Source: Flavobacterium psychrophilum
Lineage (GTDB): Bacteria > Bacteroidota > Bacteroidia > Flavobacteriales > Flavobacteriaceae
Length of the DNA stretch: 64,000 nucleotides
Reading direction: 5' to 3'
Assembly (NCBI GenBank): GCA_001708385.1
Contig: CP012388.1
Coordinates: 558,001-622,000, forward strand
Made by a program: the position numbers and the translations under genes. This document shows, piece by piece, positions 26,625 through 35,340 of the stretch; position 1 is the first letter of the stretch; each line of letters opens with the position of its first letter. The notes beneath the pieces were generated by a model. The model did no database searches. It had not been told where the DNA came from and saw only the letters and a program-made list of their open reading frames with translations.

Positions 26625-26659
26625 AAAAACGATCAGGTTTTTATCTAAGCACCTTATAT

Positions 26660-27097
26660 TCAAGGCTTTTTCTCGATGACAAATGCTTTGAGCTCTGCTA
26701 TCTTCCCATCTTCGAATCGCCAGATATCACAATAATCAAAATATTCATATTTTCCGGCCTTATTTCTTAATCGGATTTCCCCCGTCACCATAACAAAATT
26801 GTCTTCTTCGATTGCCTTTTCCACACTGAACACCGGTGGCTCCAAGTAGAACTCTTTCATATAAGCACGGACTTCTTCTTTCCCATTAAGAATACGTTCG
26901 CCAACGAAAACCCATTTGGTATTGGGAGTACAGTAAGCTAAAAAACTTTCATTATCGCCATTTTTCACAAATTCATTGGCTTTGTGCAGTATTGCTGTAT
27001 TTGTCATTTTTATCTGTTTTAAATGATTATTTTTTGTTTGGGCACTAACATTAGATGTGACAATAAATAGTGCGATAATTATTAATGATTTTTTCAT
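26660..27097 (-). CDS. SnoaL/NTF2-like protein, 145 aa
   Basis: Small alpha+beta barrel protein of the SnoaL/DUF4440 group, which bind or isomerise small hydrophobic molecules. Seen: HKANEFVKNGDNESFLAYCT, the region WVFVGERILNGKEEVRAYMK, and FVMVTGEIRL followed by YFDYCDIWRFEDGKIAELKA, the standard cone-shaped fold pattern. ATG at 27097 gives a signal peptide ending SNVSAQ; an internal ATG (MTNTAIL, near 27007) would give a cytoplasmic protein of about 115 residues, the usual length for this family. It follows the saccharopine-dehydrogenase-like gene by 28 bp on the minus strand, so both are probably under the TetR operators at 28155-28195. Confidence 0.8.
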   Translation of the reverse strand: MKKSLIIIALFIVTSNVSAQTKNNHLKQIKMTNTAILHKANEFVKNGDNESFLAYCTPNTKWVFVGERILNGKEEVRAYMKEFYLEPPVFSVEKAIEEDNFVMVTGEIRLRNKAGKYEYFDYCDIWRFEDGKIAELKAFVIEKKP

Positions 27098-27125
27098 CTT
27101 GAATTGCAGTAAAATGGTAAGGAAA

Positions 27126-28130
27126 TTAGACATATTCTTCAATAGTTTGAATTCCAAATGCTGCCAAACGGTTTATAATATTATCCGAGGAGACTATGGT
27201 TTCAGGAAGGTAAAGACCTCCTATTTCCTGCGCAGTTTGTCCGTTAAGTCCAAGAACCCTCTCTGCGATCAGATAGACGCCGACCGCCGTCAGGTGAGAA
27301 TTCCCTTTTGGACCGGACACAATGGTCCTGACTTTCTTGTGTTCTCCGGATGATGAGGTCCCTTCTATCTCAATATACAGATCGTGTGATGCTGTCAAAC
27401 CTTTACTGCTGCCTATTGATTCCCCAATAATGAAATCAAACCGAATATTTCTGGCACCTGTAAAAGCGGCTATACTCGGAACATCCAGCGTACTTATTGG
27501 ATGGCCAATAGCCGATGATTCACCATAAAGTTTAATTGATCTTGCATTATTTTTTGAATCCGCATACAGCCAATTTCCATCATGGCGCATCAGTGCCTTA
27601 CCTACAAAACCGCTGACTTCTTCCTCAACCAATGGTCCTACCGGATCTTTTTGATCGTATAGTCCGGCAGTTTCTATATGAGTGATTCTGCTGAATCCAG
27701 AAGCCATCTGCTTTACAACTAACGTCAACAGTCCTGCCTGCCAATGCCCTGCGAAAACTATAGGAGCAGAAATTGTTTTATGAAGGCTGAGAAATGCTGT
27801 AGTAGAAATCTGATCAGCCAATTCGCTTACCGTAATACAGGCAATACTATTTAAAATACCTGTTTCCCTTAAAATATTGCTGTGATCATCCAAAGCTGAT
27901 ATTATAAGGTCAATTTCTGGAAATTGAGCTAAATTGAAACCTTCTTCCAAATTGATATAGGCTGTTTCAGCGTGGTCTAATTCTTTAGCCAGCAACTCTC
28001 CTTTTTGGGGATTTCTACCTGCAAGAATAAGTTTGACAGTCTCGTCAGCGTCTCTTATCAAACGTGCAATGTTGGCTCCTACCTGCCCGTAACCGCCAAC
28101 AATTAGAATTCTTTTTTCTTGTAATTGCAT
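27126..28130 (-). CDS. Saccharopine dehydrogenase-like NAD(P)-binding protein, 334 aa
   Basis: Rossmann-fold protein with the nucleotide-binding motif ILIVGGYGQVGANIARLI at residues 8-25, AGRNP after strand two and LIISALDD after strand four, as in the saccharopine dehydrogenase NADP-binding family (often called trans-acting enoyl reductase-like). The ATG at 28130 (MQLQEKRIL) is chosen because a longer frame would run through the operator palindromes at 28155-28195. The downstream gene encodes a SnoaL-like protein and the divergent gene a TetR regulator, a common arrangement for inducible detoxification of small molecules. The substrate cannot be told from sequence; it is unlikely to be true lysine-pathway saccharopine dehydrogenase. 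Confidence 0.85.
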   Translation of the reverse strand: MQLQEKRILIVGGYGQVGANIARLIRDADETVKLILAGRNPQKGELLAKELDHAETAYINLEEGFNLAQFPEIDLIISALDDHSNILRETGILNSIACITVSELADQISTTAFLSLHKTISAPIVFAGHWQAGLLTLVVKQMASGFSRITHIETAGLYDQKDPVGPLVEEEVSGFVGKALMRHDGNWLYADSKNNARSIKLYGESSAIGHPISTLDVPSIAAFTGARNIRFDFIIGESIGSSKGLTASHDLYIEIEGTSSSGEHKKVRTIVSGPKGNSHLTAVGVYLIAERVLGLNGQTAQEIGGLYLPETIVSSDNIINRLAAFGIQTIEEYV

Positions 28131-28154
28131 ATTATAATATTTAAAAATTATATT

Positions 28155-28195
28155 TAGGTCAAACGACCTAGTACAAATATAGGTCAAACGACCTA
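28155..28195. promoter_or_regulatory. Tandem TetR operator palindromes
   Basis: Two identical 16-bp palindromic sites, TAGGTCAAACGACCTA, at 28155-28170 and 28180-28195, 25 bp apart, between the divergent genes at 28130 and 28239. Perfect 6-bp arms around AAAC. Position and symmetry fit binding by the adjacent TetR-type regulator, controlling both directions. Confidence 0.88.
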
Positions 28196-28238
28196 ATCTA
28201 AAAAAATGTTTTTAATATTTTTTATTTAATTTTACAGT

Positions 28239-28805
28239 ATGGACAAAAAAGAAGAGCGATTAAATCAGATCTTATCGACAACAATAGAGTTACTAATAAA
28301 GGAAGGTGCGGAAAATCTCTCTATGAGGAAAGTAGCGAAAAATGGGAATTTGTCTTTAAGTAATCTGCAATACTACTATAAAGATAAAGATCTTCTCTTG
28401 ATTGCCACAGTGGAATTTTACTTTGATAGCTGCAAGAAAGAACTGACGCAGGCTGTTAAACTTCTGGCAGCTGACAGCACACCTGATAAAAAGGTTTTTC
28501 TGGAAAAGGTTTTGAGTATGTTATTGATTGACGGAAGATCCAGTCATCAAACTTTGATGTTTCAGGAAATATGGACTTTAGCATCCAGAAATAAGGAATT
28601 GCAAAATGCTGTGGAAACCTACTACAAAACCTATTGCTTATGGATGATAGATTTAGTCTCTGCATTTTGCAGTAAACCTGAAGAAATCGTAAGTTTTCTT
28701 ATCCCTTTTGTAGAAGGATACACCATTGTTAATAATGTAATCCCTCTTACTAAGGAAAAAGTAATCGAGATGATGGTAAAGCTGATCACAATTGTGGAAA
28801 AGTAA
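28239..28805 (+). CDS. TetR/AcrR family transcriptional regulator, 188 aa
   Basis: N-terminal HTH at residues about 8-50: LNQILSTTIELLIKEGAENL, then SMRKVAKNGNLSLSNLQYYY and KDKDLL, the standard TetR DNA-binding domain. The helical C-terminal ligand domain has no family-specific motif that I recognise. It is divergent from the saccharopine-dehydrogenase-like gene with two palindromic operators in the 108-bp gap, so it probably represses that gene and itself. The inducer is unknown but is likely to be the substrate of the neighbouring enzymes. Repeat copy B starts 41 bp after its stop. Confidence 0.92.
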   Translation: MDKKEERLNQILSTTIELLIKEGAENLSMRKVAKNGNLSLSNLQYYYKDKDLLLIATVEFYFDSCKKELTQAVKLLAADSTPDKKVFLEKVLSMLLIDGRSSHQTLMFQEIWTLASRNKELQNAVETYYKTYCLWMIDLVSAFCSKPEEIVSFLIPFVEGYTIVNNVIPLTKEKVIEMMVKLITIVEK

Positions 28806-28845
28806 AAAAGTTGAACGCTATCAAAACAAAACACAAATTTCATGT

Positions 28846-28968
28846 CAATCTTCAACCGGACATCCAAATCGCTTTTTTAGTGTTTTCTAAAATTTATCCT
28901 ACAGATAATAAGCCAATTTCTTCAAATCATGCATAAAATGGTTTGGAATTTGTCCGCTCGGGGTCACA
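28846..28968 (+). repeat. Direct repeat copy B (123 bp)
   Basis: Matches copy A (26453-26577) over its full length with a few substitutions and two small length differences; same orientation. Begins CAATCTTCAACCGGACATCC and ends CCGCTCGGGGTCACA. The two copies bracket the SnoaL-like, saccharopine-dehydrogenase-like and TetR genes. Confidence 0.9.
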
Positions 28969-28971
28969 AGC

Positions 28972-29009
28972 AAATAGCTCCAAATTGAAAAATTTGGAGC
29001 TATTTTTAT
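28972..29009 (+). terminator. Hairpin terminator after repeat copy B
   Basis: Perfect 15-bp stem AAATAGCTCCAAATT / AATTTGGAGCTATTT with a GAAA tetraloop and a trailing T-rich stretch. It can end the TetR transcript. Its sequence is unrelated to the hairpin after copy A although both follow the repeat at the same distance. Confidence 0.85.
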
Positions 29010-29203
29010 TTATAATCTATAGATTTAGAGGAAACTCGAAAATTATTGAGATTTACTGCTGGTTTGTACATTTCTAGTATTATGTATCTTGAAATCAAAT
29101 TTAATTGAATAATTAAACACCGCATAATTTTTAATCTGGCTTTAAAAGTTTAATTCAAAGCTATTAGACATGCGAAATTTAAAATATTTTAAAATAAACT
29201 TAT

Positions 29204-29216
29204 GGTCAAATTGACC
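29204..29216. promoter_or_regulatory. Palindrome GGTCAAATTGACC upstream of GH31
   Basis: Perfect 6-bp arms around one A, 80 bp before the GH31 start codon. The half-site GGTCAA is shared with the TetR operators 1 kb upstream (AGGTCAAACGACCT). It may be a binding site for a related regulator; this is inference. Confidence 0.35.
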
Positions 29217-29295
29217 TTATTGTATTTGAATTTGTAAATTGCGGCAAGTTTTATTAAATTAATCTAACCAGTACGAAAAAATAACGCATTATTTG

Positions 29296-32163
29296 ATGAT
29301 ACGAAAAAAAATACACCTCCTAATTGCGGGAATGTTACTAACAGCGTGCTCCACTAAACAATACCAGATGATAGATAATGGTGTTGTTGTAAATGTCAAG
29401 AAAAAAAATAATACAGAAACCCGTAAAGTACGATTACAGGTACTAGGTGACGAACTTATACGCGTTTCTGCTACACCGGAGAAGGAGTTTCCAAAGGATT
29501 CTACACTTATTATTATACCTGGAATAAAAGGAGTTCCTTTTACCGTAGACACCAGCCATAAAGATTCTGTAGCAATAGTTACTAATAGGTTAAAGGTATT
29601 AGTTTCGCAAAATGATGGTGGTGTAAATTTTAAGGACAAAAACGGAAAGGTTATTTTAACTGAAAAGACCGGCGGTGGAAAGACATTTACCCCTATCGAG
29701 GTTGAAGGCACAAAAGGTTTTTCTGTACGTCAGATTTTCAACTCTCCTCCAGATGAAGCCTTTCATGGATTAGGACAGCATCAGGCAGATGAATTCAATT
29801 ATAAAGGTAAGAGCGAAGAATTATTTCAGTATAACACTAAAGTATCTGTACCGTTTATAGTATCAAATAAAAATTATGGTTTGCTATGGGACAGTTACTC
29901 GTTGAGCCGTTTTGGCGACAGTCGTCCGTACAAACAACTAAATAGTGTTTTTAAACTTTATGATAAAAAAGGAAATCCGGGTTCTTTAACAGGAACATAC
30001 ACTTCTGAAGATAAGGGTGTGGAAACTCTTGTTCGTAAGGAAGAATCTATCTTTTTTGAAGATATAAAAAGTATAAAAAACCTTCCTAAAAATTTCCCTC
30101 TTAAAAACGCTAATGTAACTTACGAAGGAGAAATTGAGGCACCGGAAAGTGGTAATTATAAATTTACCCTTTACTACGCAGGTTATGTAAAAGTCTATTT
30201 AAATAACGTACTGGTTGTGCAGGAGCGCTGGAGAACAGCATGGAATCCTAACAGCTACAAATTTACTCTTCCGCTGGAAGCAGGAAAACGTGTACCTCTA
30301 CGTGTTGAATGGCAGCCGGACGGTGCAACATCATACTGCGGATTACGAGCTCTAACACCACAGCAGGCGGATGAGAAAAACAATCAGGTTTGGTGGAGTG
30401 AAATGAATAAAAAACTGGATTACTATTTTGTTTATGGTAGTACTACAGACGAGGTTATTAAAGGTTATCGTACTCTAACAGGAAAATCTCAGATTATGCC
30501 GAAATGGGCTATGGGATACTGGCAGAGCCGCGAACGATATAAAACACAGGGTGAAATTCTTTCTAATTTAAAAGAGTTTAGAAAGCGTAAAATTCCGATT
30601 GACAACATTGTTCTTGACTGGAATTACTGGGAAGAAGATGCCTGGGGAAGTCATGAATTTGACAAAAAACGTTTTCCGGATCCAAAAGGTATGGTAGATT
30701 CTATCCATGCTATGAATGGAAAAATGATGATATCTGTTTGGCCAAAATTCTATAAAACAACAGAACATTTTAAAGAGTTCGACAGAAAAGGCTGGATGTA
30801 CCAACAGGCAATTAAAGATAGCGTTCGCGACTGGGTTGGCCCGGGTTACGTTGGCTCTTTTTACGATGCCTATTCCGGTGGTGCACGTAAATTATTTTGG
30901 AAACAAATCTATGATAATTTATATCCTTTAGGAATTGATGCATGGTGGATGGATGCCAGTGAACCTAATGTACTTGACTGTACTGATATGGATTACCGTA
31001 AAGCATTATGCGGCCCTACAGCATTGGGATCGTCTACAGAATTTTTCAATACCTATGCATTAATGAATGCTGAAGCTATTTATAACGGACAACGCAGTGT
31101 TGCTCCTAATAAAAGGGTATTTTTATTAACACGTTCAGGATTTGCCGGTTTACAACGCTATTCTACCGCAACCTGGAGTGGTGATATCGCAACACGTTGG
31201 GAGGATATGAAAGCCCAAATTTCTGCAGGTTTAAATTTTGCTGTTAGCGGTATCCCTTATTGGACAATGGATATTGGTGGCTTTTGCGTAGAAGACAGAT
31301 ACGTAAGCGGACAACAGCAATACGACAAAGATGGAAAAGAAAATAAAGATTATAAAGAATGGAGAGAACTAAACGCACGCTGGTTCCAGTTTGGTGCTTT
31401 TGCTCCATTGTACAGGGCACACGGGCAGTTTCCTTTCCGTGAGCCATGGAATATTGCTCCAGAAGGACATCCTGCTTATAAGTCGATTGTGTACTATACC
31501 AACCTTAGATACAGGCTTATGCCGTACATATACACAATGGCGGGTATGACGTATTTTAACGACTATACAATTATGCGTCCGTTATTTATGGATTTCCCAA
31601 CTGATAAAAAAGTGGAAAATATAAGTGACCAGTTTATGTTTGGACCTGCATTTATGGTATGCCCTGTGTATAGCTATGAGGCACGTAACCGAAATGTATA
31701 CTTCCCTGCTGACTCTAACTGGTATGATTTTTATACCGGAAATTATATAACAGGTGGTAAACAGATAAATGTTGATGCTCCGTATGAACGTATACCCCTT
31801 TATATCAGAGAAGGATCTATCATTCCTGTTGGACCTGAAATACAATATACAGGTGAAAAACCAGCAGACAAAATTGTGTTATACGTGTACAAAGGAAAAG
31901 ATGGCAGCTTCACACTATACGAAGATGAAGACAATAACTACAATTATGAGTCGGGCAAATATTCTAATATAGCTTTCACTTATAATGATGCCAATGGAAC
32001 ATTAACTATTGACGAAAGAAAAGGCCAATTTGAAGGAATGTTGAAGAGTCGTACGTTTGAAATAGTGACTGTAAGTAAAGACAAACCTAAAGCGTTTAAT
32101 TACGATGCAAAAGGTCAAAGTGTAACTTATGACGGTCGTAGGCAGACAATTACATTAAAGTAA
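29296..32163 (+). CDS. GH31 family alpha-glycosidase lipoprotein with PA14 insert, 955 aa
   Basis: Glycoside hydrolase family 31, probably alpha-xylosidase or alpha-glucosidase. ATG 29296 gives a lipoprotein signal with lipobox LTAC (LLIAGMLLTACSTKQ). Then an N-terminal beta-sandwich, a PA14 domain inserted at about 240-355 (YEGEIEAPESGNYKFTLYYA), and the catalytic barrel with LDWNYWEEDAWGSHEFD, the nucleophile Asp553 in WWMDASEPN, and the probable acid/base Asp630 in ATWSGDIATRW. The C-terminal beta domains (DUF5110-like) have LYEDEDNNYNYESG. A PA14 insert in GH31 is known from the xyloglucan alpha-xylosidase of Bacteroides ovatus, which supports but does not prove xyloside specificity. It is monocistronic, ended by the hairpin at 32181, and no SusCD pair is adjacent. 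Confidence 0.93.
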   Translation: MIRKKIHLLIAGMLLTACSTKQYQMIDNGVVVNVKKKNNTETRKVRLQVLGDELIRVSATPEKEFPKDSTLIIIPGIKGVPFTVDTSHKDSVAIVTNRLKVLVSQNDGGVNFKDKNGKVILTEKTGGGKTFTPIEVEGTKGFSVRQIFNSPPDEAFHGLGQHQADEFNYKGKSEELFQYNTKVSVPFIVSNKNYGLLWDSYSLSRFGDSRPYKQLNSVFKLYDKKGNPGSLTGTYTSEDKGVETLVRKEESIFFEDIKSIKNLPKNFPLKNANVTYEGEIEAPESGNYKFTLYYAGYVKVYLNNVLVVQERWRTAWNPNSYKFTLPLEAGKRVPLRVEWQPDGATSYCGLRALTPQQADEKNNQVWWSEMNKKLDYYFVYGSTTDEVIKGYRTLTGKSQIMPKWAMGYWQSRERYKTQGEILSNLKEFRKRKIPIDNIVLDWNYWEEDAWGSHEFDKKRFPDPKGMVDSIHAMNGKMMISVWPKFYKTTEHFKEFDRKGWMYQQAIKDSVRDWVGPGYVGSFYDAYSGGARKLFWKQIYDNLYPLGIDAWWMDASEPNVLDCTDMDYRKALCGPTALGSSTEFFNTYALMNAEAIYNGQRSVAPNKRVFLLTRSGFAGLQRYSTATWSGDIATRWEDMKAQISAGLNFAVSGIPYWTMDIGGFCVEDRYVSGQQQYDKDGKENKDYKEWRELNARWFQFGAFAPLYRAHGQFPFREPWNIAPEGHPAYKSIVYYTNLRYRLMPYIYTMAGMTYFNDYTIMRPLFMDFPTDKKVENISDQFMFGPAFMVCPVYSYEARNRNVYFPADSNWYDFYTGNYITGGKQINVDAPYERIPLYIREGSIIPVGPEIQYTGEKPADKIVLYVYKGKDGSFTLYEDEDNNYNYESGKYSNIAFTYNDANGTLTIDERKGQFEGMLKSRTFEIVTVSKDKPKAFNYDAKGQSVTYDGRRQTITLK

Positions 32164-32180
32164 TTACAAGATAAACCACA

Positions 32181-32217
32181 AAAAAAAGCTCTAAATCATA
32201 GATTTAGAGCTTTTTTT
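32181..32217. terminator. Bidirectional terminator between convergent genes
   Basis: Near-perfect 17-bp arms AAAAAAAGCTCTAAATC / GATTTAGAGCTTTTTTT with loop ATA. T tails on both strands serve the GH31 gene (plus) and the hypothetical gene ending at 32234 (minus). Confidence 0.92.
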
Positions 32218-32233
32218 ATACAGACATCTTATG

Positions 32234-32584
32234 CTACTTAAAGCTAATGTCAAATTTTTCAAACTGAATCAGCCTGTATCGTTCTGTCGATTCAACAATC
32301 TCAAGACAGCAGGCACTCGCAGTCTGCAACTTAATCGTTTCTTCAATTTCTCCTGAGTCTGTTAATTTAGATGGAAAATCAAATTGAATATAGGTGGCAA
32401 ATTGTGTATCCTGATCTATATTTACGATAGAAAATTTATTGTAGTCATCTAGGTGCACTATTTCGTAACTACGGTTTTCTACTGCAATATCGACCTCACA
32501 CATAAGCTCCTTATGATTTATCGGCGACGAATTCATATAGTTTTCACCGATAATTTTAACTACACAAATACTGGATGATTCCAT
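32234..32584 (-). CDS. Hypothetical protein, 116 aa
   Basis: No signal peptide or membrane segment. The sequence is beta-rich (SSICVVKIIGENYMNSS, SYEIVHLDDYNKFSIVNI, TYIQFDFPSKL) and may form a small sandwich, but I recognise no family. A lipoprotein-like gene lies 46 bp upstream on the same strand, so the two could be co-transcribed. It shares the terminator at 32181-32217 with the convergent GH31 gene. Confidence 0.6.
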   Translation of the reverse strand: MESSSICVVKIIGENYMNSSPINHKELMCEVDIAVENRSYEIVHLDDYNKFSIVNIDQDTQFATYIQFDFPSKLTDSGEIEETIKLQTASACCLEIVESTERYRLIQFEKFDISFK

Positions 32585-32630
32585 AAAAATATTCCGGGTT
32601 TTATTTAATTACGTTTTTTGGTTTGCTCTC

Positions 32631-32843
32631 TTACTGATCATTATTCTCCTTAGACGGAGTCGCTCCAGGATTACTCCCTGACCCCTCATTATCCCCGGGA
32701 CTTTCAGATCCTCTGGTATCTCCATTAGCATCTTCACCCGCGGTTGTACCGCTCTTCTGACCGGATGTATCCCTACATGATACTGAAAGTATCAACAAAC
32801 AACACATCATAGATTTTAATAGTATTGACTGAACTTTTTTCAT
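32631..32843 (-). CDS. Small lipoprotein, 70 aa
   Basis: Lipoprotein signal ends LLILSVSC with Cys23 as lipidation site. The mature part is only 47 residues, made of Gly, Ser, Asp, Glu, Pro and Asn with no predicted fold. Similar in design to the 73-residue lipoprotein at 48914. Such small disordered lipoproteins are common near stress genes in this phylum, but their role is unknown. Confidence 0.7.
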   Translation of the reverse strand: MKKVQSILLKSMMCCLLILSVSCRDTSGQKSGTTAGEDANGDTRGSESPGDNEGSGSNPGATPSKENNDQ

Positions 32844-33037
32844 GTTGATTAGTATTAAATTATTTATGCATTTTAAATTGTTAGTCTACTAAGAGGGCCT
32901 AACAACAAATGGAATGTAATTAAAACAACTAGTCTATATTTAAACTTCTAATTAAATTTCACTTTTAAATTTCAGAATGTTGCCAATTTTATCCCAAAAG
33001 TAAAAGCCGACTTCTAATTATTTATGAGATAATTATC

Positions 33038-34204
33038 TTATATAAATTCGGTTGCTCTAATGTAAGTTATCGGCTGAATCTGGCTCAGTTCCGCCATTTT
33101 ACTATTGATAACCTCCCGCCCCCTCAATATGGCCACTACAACATCGAGATGCGCTACCCTCTCTTTCGTATCATTAAGATCCCAGATACCACAATCATGA
33201 TATCGTTCCATATCATCCCAATCCGGCCTGTCTATAACGGGATAAACACAAGCACCCAGTAATGGTATGCCCTTTTCCAACGTTTTTTTGCATTCGGCAG
33301 TAACCTCTTCCATCCATAAGGCACGCCCTTCACCAAAATGCCCGGTTTCAGATAAGAAGAGTGGCCGTTTGTAACGCAAATAGGCCATCTCCAAAAGAGC
33401 TGCAATGCCTGTCCTCTTTACCTCTATTTCCGGCCATAGTAACGGCCCGATACCGTGGTCCCACTGGCTGTTCCAATAGTAATTAAACCCAAGAATATCA
33501 AGATTTTCTTCGCTACCACCTAACTCAGGACACATACGACCACTGACAATATCCATCGCCTGAAACTGGTGAACATTAAGGTTATCTATATGCTCACTGT
33601 CGATTTCATAACCCGGGTGAATTTTTATAAGAGGCTCTACCAAAATAATTCTGCAATCAGGTATAATTCGTTTTAGTACTTCAATGCCTTTTATAGCCGC
33701 CTTACACAAGTGATATTTGATGTCCCAGCCGCTGTTAACGGCAAAAGGTACAGTTCCCCTTACATCTCCCGAATGCCAGGATAAAAAGCTAATCTCATTA
33801 ATAGGAACAACAAAAAGCTTCTGACTTGTAACTCCTTTATAAAAAATTGCAAATGCTTCGCACATGGCCACGAATCGATCACAAAAATGAGGATGAGTAG
33901 GATAAATTCCGTCAGGATACCCAAAATGGCACAAATCCCATATAATCTGGATACCCAATTCTTCGGCAACCACTATCCTATTTTTAACCTCCGAAAAATC
34001 AAACTGTTTAGGGGACACTTCAACGGCACTCCAACAGATACCTTCCCTTACTACCTCAATACCTAGAGTCAACAAATCATTATAATCATCGCGGACACGC
34101 ACATCATGCTGGGTTTCTCTTAAAAGGTTTATACGATTACCGGAACGGTTAATATGGTCAGCGCATTCATAGCCACCCATAAAGAAAGACTTGAAAATAC
34201 TCAT
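33038..34204 (-). CDS. GH1-like glycoside hydrolase family protein, 388 aa
   Basis: TIM-barrel hydrolase-like protein of clan GH-A. Seen: GIEVVREGICWSAVEV near the second strand, WDLCHFGYPDG (as in GH1 WDLPH), Glu137 in VPINEISF at the acid/base position, and Glu286 in LFLSETGHFG at the nucleophile position. Both catalytic Glu are thus present. No signal peptide, so it is cytoplasmic. At 388 residues it is shorter than classic GH1 enzymes (about 450). Its ATG overlaps the stop of the UDP-galactopyranose mutase gene, so it is the last gene of a three-gene operon. A role in making or trimming a glycoconjugate inside the cell is inferred. Confidence 0.8.
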   Translation of the reverse strand: MSIFKSFFMGGYECADHINRSGNRINLLRETQHDVRVRDDYNDLLTLGIEVVREGICWSAVEVSPKQFDFSEVKNRIVVAEELGIQIIWDLCHFGYPDGIYPTHPHFCDRFVAMCEAFAIFYKGVTSQKLFVVPINEISFLSWHSGDVRGTVPFAVNSGWDIKYHLCKAAIKGIEVLKRIIPDCRIILVEPLIKIHPGYEIDSEHIDNLNVHQFQAMDIVSGRMCPELGGSEENLDILGFNYYWNSQWDHGIGPLLWPEIEVKRTGIAALLEMAYLRYKRPLFLSETGHFGEGRALWMEEVTAECKKTLEKGIPLLGACVYPVIDRPDWDDMERYHDCGIWDLNDTKERVAHLDVVVAILRGREVINSKMAELSQIQPITYIRATEFI

Positions 34205-35340
34205 AATACATTATCTGTTTTAGATAGTTCAGGACTAGCCTCGAGCTGGCTAAACAGATCTAAGGCATTTTTAAAAGCCTGATCCATATTAAAATACTTA
34301 TAGTTTGCCAACCTGCCTACAAAATAAACATCTGTTAGTGCTTCCGCATCTTTTCTGTATTTCTCATAGATCAGCTGGTTTTTATCGTTAGGTACAGGAT
34401 AATAAGGGTCTCCTTCATCTGTTGTAAATTCTTTTACCACAGTAGTTTTCGATGACTGTTGATTACCGAAATGCTTGTATTCTATAATCCTGGTAAATTC
34501 TACCTCATTACCCGGATAATTTACAACAGAGTTTTGCTGGAAATATTCGGTATCAATGGTTTCACTAACAAAATTAATAGAACGGTACTCCAACTTATCT
34601 TCAAGGCTATGTTTAAACTCAAAAAAGCGATCTATAGGCCCCGTATAAAAGAGCTTTTCATAACCTGAAACGTCATCCCTGATATCAAAGAAATCAGTAT
34701 CAAGAAGTATTTCGATATTAGGATGGTTCAGTATAGCTTCAAAGAGTTTTGTATATCCGCCTTCGGGTAATGCCTGAAACGTATCCGAAAAATAACGGTC
34801 ATCATAATTAGTACGCACCGGTATTCGATCGAGAACAGAAGCATCTAATTCTTCAGGATATTTATCCCATTGTTTTTTTGTATAATGGCGAAACATTTTT
34901 TCGTACAACACTGCTCCAACTTTATTTAAAGCAGCTTCTTTACCATTTTTAGGCGATGCAATAAACTCCCTGTTTTTATCCAGCCAGACTGCCATTTCAG
35001 CTTCTGATGCAATAGCGGTATCAAACAAGTTATTTACAGTTGTAATATTTACAGGGATAGGGACTAATTTGCCTTCAACATCAGCAATAACCTTATGTTC
35101 CCATGGATACCACTGGCAAAATTTATTTACATAATTCCAAACCTGCTGATCGTTGGTATGAAAAAGGTGCGCGCCATATTTAGAAACCAAAATGCCGTTG
35201 TCATCAATATAATCATAACAGTTACCTGCAATATGATTGCGCTTTTCAATGATTAAAACCTTTTTACCAATAGCAGCATACTTTTGCGCTAAAACCGCCC
35301 CGGAAATACCTGCACCTATAATTACTATATCTGCTTTCAT
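34201..35340 (-). CDS. glf: UDP-galactopyranose mutase
   Basis: Flavoenzyme that interconverts UDP-galactopyranose and UDP-galactofuranose. N-terminal FAD motif DIVIIGAGISGAVLAQKYA, then RNHIAGNCYD and YGAHLFHTND, typical of Glf; further family blocks are PVNITTVNNLF, MFRHYTKKQWDKYPEEL, YKHFGNQ and YPVPNDKNQLIYEKYR, and FVGRLANYKYFNMDQA at the end. The length (379) is normal. Start codons and stops overlap with the glycosyltransferase upstream and the GH1-like gene downstream, so the three are translated together. Predicts galactofuranose-containing polymer or glycolipid, though family members acting on other UDP-sugars exist. Confidence 0.95.
   Translation of the reverse strand: MKADIVIIGAGISGAVLAQKYAAIGKKVLIIEKRNHIAGNCYDYIDDNGILVSKYGAHLFHTNDQQVWNYVNKFCQWYPWEHKVIADVEGKLVPIPVNITTVNNLFDTAIASEAEMAVWLDKNREFIASPKNGKEAALNKVGAVLYEKMFRHYTKKQWDKYPEELDASVLDRIPVRTNYDDRYFSDTFQALPEGGYTKLFEAILNHPNIEILLDTDFFDIRDDVSGYEKLFYTGPIDRFFEFKHSLEDKLEYRSINFVSETIDTEYFQQNSVVNYPGNEVEFTRIIEYKHFGNQQSSKTTVVKEFTTDEGDPYYPVPNDKNQLIYEKYRKDAEALTDVYFVGRLANYKYFNMDQAFKNALDLFSQLEASPELSKTDNVL

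Larger units (their letters stand above)
25888..26659. other. Intergenic region containing direct-repeat copy A
   Basis: About 770 bp. It holds a hairpin at 26355-26381 (TGTGACTTTC / GAAAGTCACA) without a T tail, the 125-bp repeat copy A at 26453-26577 and the terminator hairpin at 26584-26624. The first 400 bp is AT-rich and no gene was recognised; it may be degraded sequence downstream of the truncated OLD-like gene. Confidence 0.6.
28806..29295. other. Intergenic region with repeat copy B and GH31 upstream region
   Basis: About 490 bp. Contains direct-repeat copy B (28846-28968), the terminator at 28972-29009, and the palindrome GGTCAAATTGACC at 29204-29216 ahead of the GH31 gene. No gene recognised. 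Confidence 0.7.
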
